From positions 2,187,411 to 2,226,882 of the forward strand of contig BFEA01000217.1 of assembly GCA_003427395.1 (NCBI GenBank): a stretch of DNA of 39,472 nt, in the 5' to 3' direction. The notes beneath the pieces were generated by a model, which was not told the origin of the DNA, made no database searches, and worked only from the letters and a program-made list of their open reading frames with translations. Below are positions 37,885 to 39,472 of this stretch, piece after piece. A program made the position numbers and the translations under genes. Within the stretch, counting starts at the first letter, position 1, and every line of letters starts with the position of its first letter. Source of the stretch: Chara braunii. Its lineage: Eukaryota > Streptophyta > Charophyceae > Charales > Characeae.

Positions 37885-38042
37885 AGAGCCCTTCCACACG
37901 GGCCCCCCGGATCACTATGGACGACTTTCGTCTCTGTTCGACTTGTAGGTCTCACAGTCAGGCAGACTTTGACCATTACACTCTACAGCTGCACAAAGCG
38001 CTAGCTTGAACCTACCTTAACGCGCCTCCGTTACTCTTTAGG
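37885..38042 (-). pseudogene. rrn26: Mitochondrial large-subunit rRNA fragment (NUMT)
   Basis: On the minus strand it reads AAAGAGTAACGGAGGCGCGT, then CAGCTGTAGAGTGTAATGG, then CTGACTGTGAGACCTACAAG, then CATAGTGATCCGGGGGGCCC. This is the conserved domain V region of large-subunit rRNA in its plant mitochondrial form. About 158 bp, with several substitutions. Confidence 0.85.
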
Positions 38043-38140
38043 CAATTTGGCTTGAGAACAAGCCCGTCACGTTTCGGAGGTCGGCCTCTGGGTCTGCGCA
38101 TCCCGAAAATCGAAAAAAAAAAACAAAAAAAAAACACTCC

Positions 38141-38660
38141 CCCCCTCTCGGGACCCCTCCCCCAACCATCGACAGACTGATAGACAAACAGGGTGATGAG
38201 GACGGACAGACAGACTGATACGGACTGACGGACAGATAGAAAGTGCAGACAGACAGACTGACTAATATGGACTGACAGACAGATAGAAACTGACATATAA
38301 CCACACAGACAGAGACCCACAGACACACTGATGGACTGACAGACGGTTCACATTTCGAGAACGAACAGACGGATTGATAGACAGACCAGCTCACGGATCG
38401 ATGCACAGACAGACAGACCGACTGACTCCCCCCTCGGGACCCCTCACTCCCCCAACCATCGGCAGACTAACAGACAAACAGGCTGATGTGGAGAGACAGA
38501 CAGACTGATACGGGCTGACAGACAGATAGAAACTGCAGACAGACAAACTGACTGACTAATTGGTATGGGCTGACAGACAGATAGAAATTGACCTGTAACC
38601 ACACAAACAGAGACCCACAGACACACTGATGGACTGACAAACGGTTTACAAGACTCGCTT
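38141..38660. repeat. GACA-rich satellite, two units
   Basis: Two units begin with CCCCTCGGGACCCCTC-like sequence (38141 and 38428), period about 287 bp. Each contains GACAGACAGACTGATACGG, CTGACAGACAGATAGAAA and CACACTGATGGACTGAC. Long frames here are repeat translations, not genes. Confidence 0.7.
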
Positions 38661-38993
38661 TTTTCTTGTCAGTGGTCAGCCTCAAGACTTATTTTTTTCT
38701 TGTCTTGCTTTTTCCCTTGATTTGTTTTGCCTGCGCATGTGGTGAGGCTCGGACTCGGGCTCATGTACTGTGATGCTCATGTATTGTGATGTACATGTAC
38801 AGGCCGAGACAAAGTTCTGCTGCTCGTGTCCTGGGTTCCCTCGACCAACTAACACGACGTAATTGTCTAAACCCCGCATGCGAGATTGACAACAACGGGC
38901 CTCTCGTGATTTCCTCAGACCCGCCTTTTTTTTTTCCACAGGTATACCTCGCGATGAGCCTGATCCACACAAACTGATGGTTTGCATTTCAGC

Positions 38994-39051
<58 letters not shown>
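38994..39051. repeat. (CA)n microsatellite
   Basis: About 58 bases of uninterrupted CA repeat following TTTCAGCAA. Confidence 0.95.
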
Positions 39052-39053
<2 letters not shown>

Positions 39054-39191
39054 ATGTTCGTTCCCTACAAACCTGTGAATCAAACGACTGACAAACCCCC
39101 CTCTTGACCCTCCCTACATCGTAATAGTGCACAACAACAATATCCTCAATGCCTGAGAGAGAAGGTTAACAACAGTCGTATTTTTCGTCAC

Positions 39192-39353
39192 CACTTCAAG
39201 ATGCAGCCTGCCTAAACATGTGGTTTTCAGTGTTTTCAGACCTTTCACCACTTCAGGACTATTCAGGTCTTAAAATCCTGAATGGTCCTGAAGTGGTGAA
39301 AGCTCCGAAGACCCTGAAAACCACCTCTTTAGGCAGGCTGCATCCTTAAGTGG
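39192..39353. repeat. Long imperfect foldback
   Basis: Left arm 39192-39267 (CACTTCAAGATGCAGCCTGC to GGACTATTCAGG) pairs with right arm 39277-39352 around a 9-base loop, roughly 76 positions with about 10 mismatches. A partial third copy (GTGGTTTTCATAGTCTTCGG) follows at 39361-39420. It could be a foldback transposon end or, if transcribed, a long hairpin RNA. Confidence 0.75.
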
Positions 39354-39472
39354 AGAAGGGTGGTTTTCATAGTCTTCGGACCTTTCACCACTTCAGGACC
39401 ATTCAGGATTTTCAGACTGCCCAAAACTCTCACTTGACCACTTCAGAACACCCTTCACCACTTTAGGATGCC

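Noticed and set aside
38012-38406. Cys/Ser/Val-rich minus-strand frames resembling a secreted protein
   Set aside because: Direct translation of the GACA-type satellite.

Overview
The window reads as repeat-packed nuclear DNA of a green-lineage eukaryote, with no intact host gene that I can support. The evidence is nested transposons, TA microsatellites, assembly gaps (80 N at 16162-16241, 744 N at 27338-28081) and several decayed pieces of plant-type mitochondrial DNA (nad9, nad2, atp1, rps3, rpl16, rrn18, rrn26, a group II intron maturase). The combination of permuted Penelope-like elements, retrozyme-like hammerhead repeats and this mitochondrial gene set fits a streptophyte outside the flowering plants, for example a charophyte alga. 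That placement is inference.

The main content is two decayed but nearly full-length retroelements of one family, PLE-1 (3322-8372) and PLE-2 (20972 to about 26106), both on the + strand. Their order is: pseudo-LTR with a hammerhead-like motif; Gly/Asn/Trp-rich segment with a CCHC zinc knuckle; charged coiled coil; SAP-like segment; GIY-YIG endonuclease; CxC...HxxC zinc motif; reverse transcriptase; thumb; second pseudo-LTR. A GIY-YIG domain upstream of the RT is the permuted arrangement described for Chlamys-type Penelope-like elements, the reverse of classical Penelope. A third pseudo-LTR fragment lies at 33987-34210.

The second system is a retrozyme-like repeat with a monomer of about 424 bp, in two direct arrays (1855-2818 and 15202-16012) and one inverted, longer copy (9680-10030). 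Each complete monomer carries a type III hammerhead ribozyme. The inverted copy changes two G.U pairs of stem III to Watson-Crick pairs.

Most remaining space is short non-autonomous DNA transposons. One group has CAGGGTTGCC-like termini, clustered GTTCGG/CCGAAC motifs near the ends and 8-bp target duplications (clear at 10530-11273 and 27075-28131), which suggests hAT. A second has TAGGCTACC termini; PLE-1 sits inside one copy. A third is an element with a 10-bp duplication at 18105-18426. Many lie in (TA)n tracts, and nesting is common.

Other regions: mosaic mitochondrial insertion (13874-15010), palindrome-rich sequence with a TATA-like box (29190-30420), an unrecognised broken coding region (31366-32427), a GACA-type satellite (38141-38660), a CA microsatellite and a long imperfect foldback (39192-39353).
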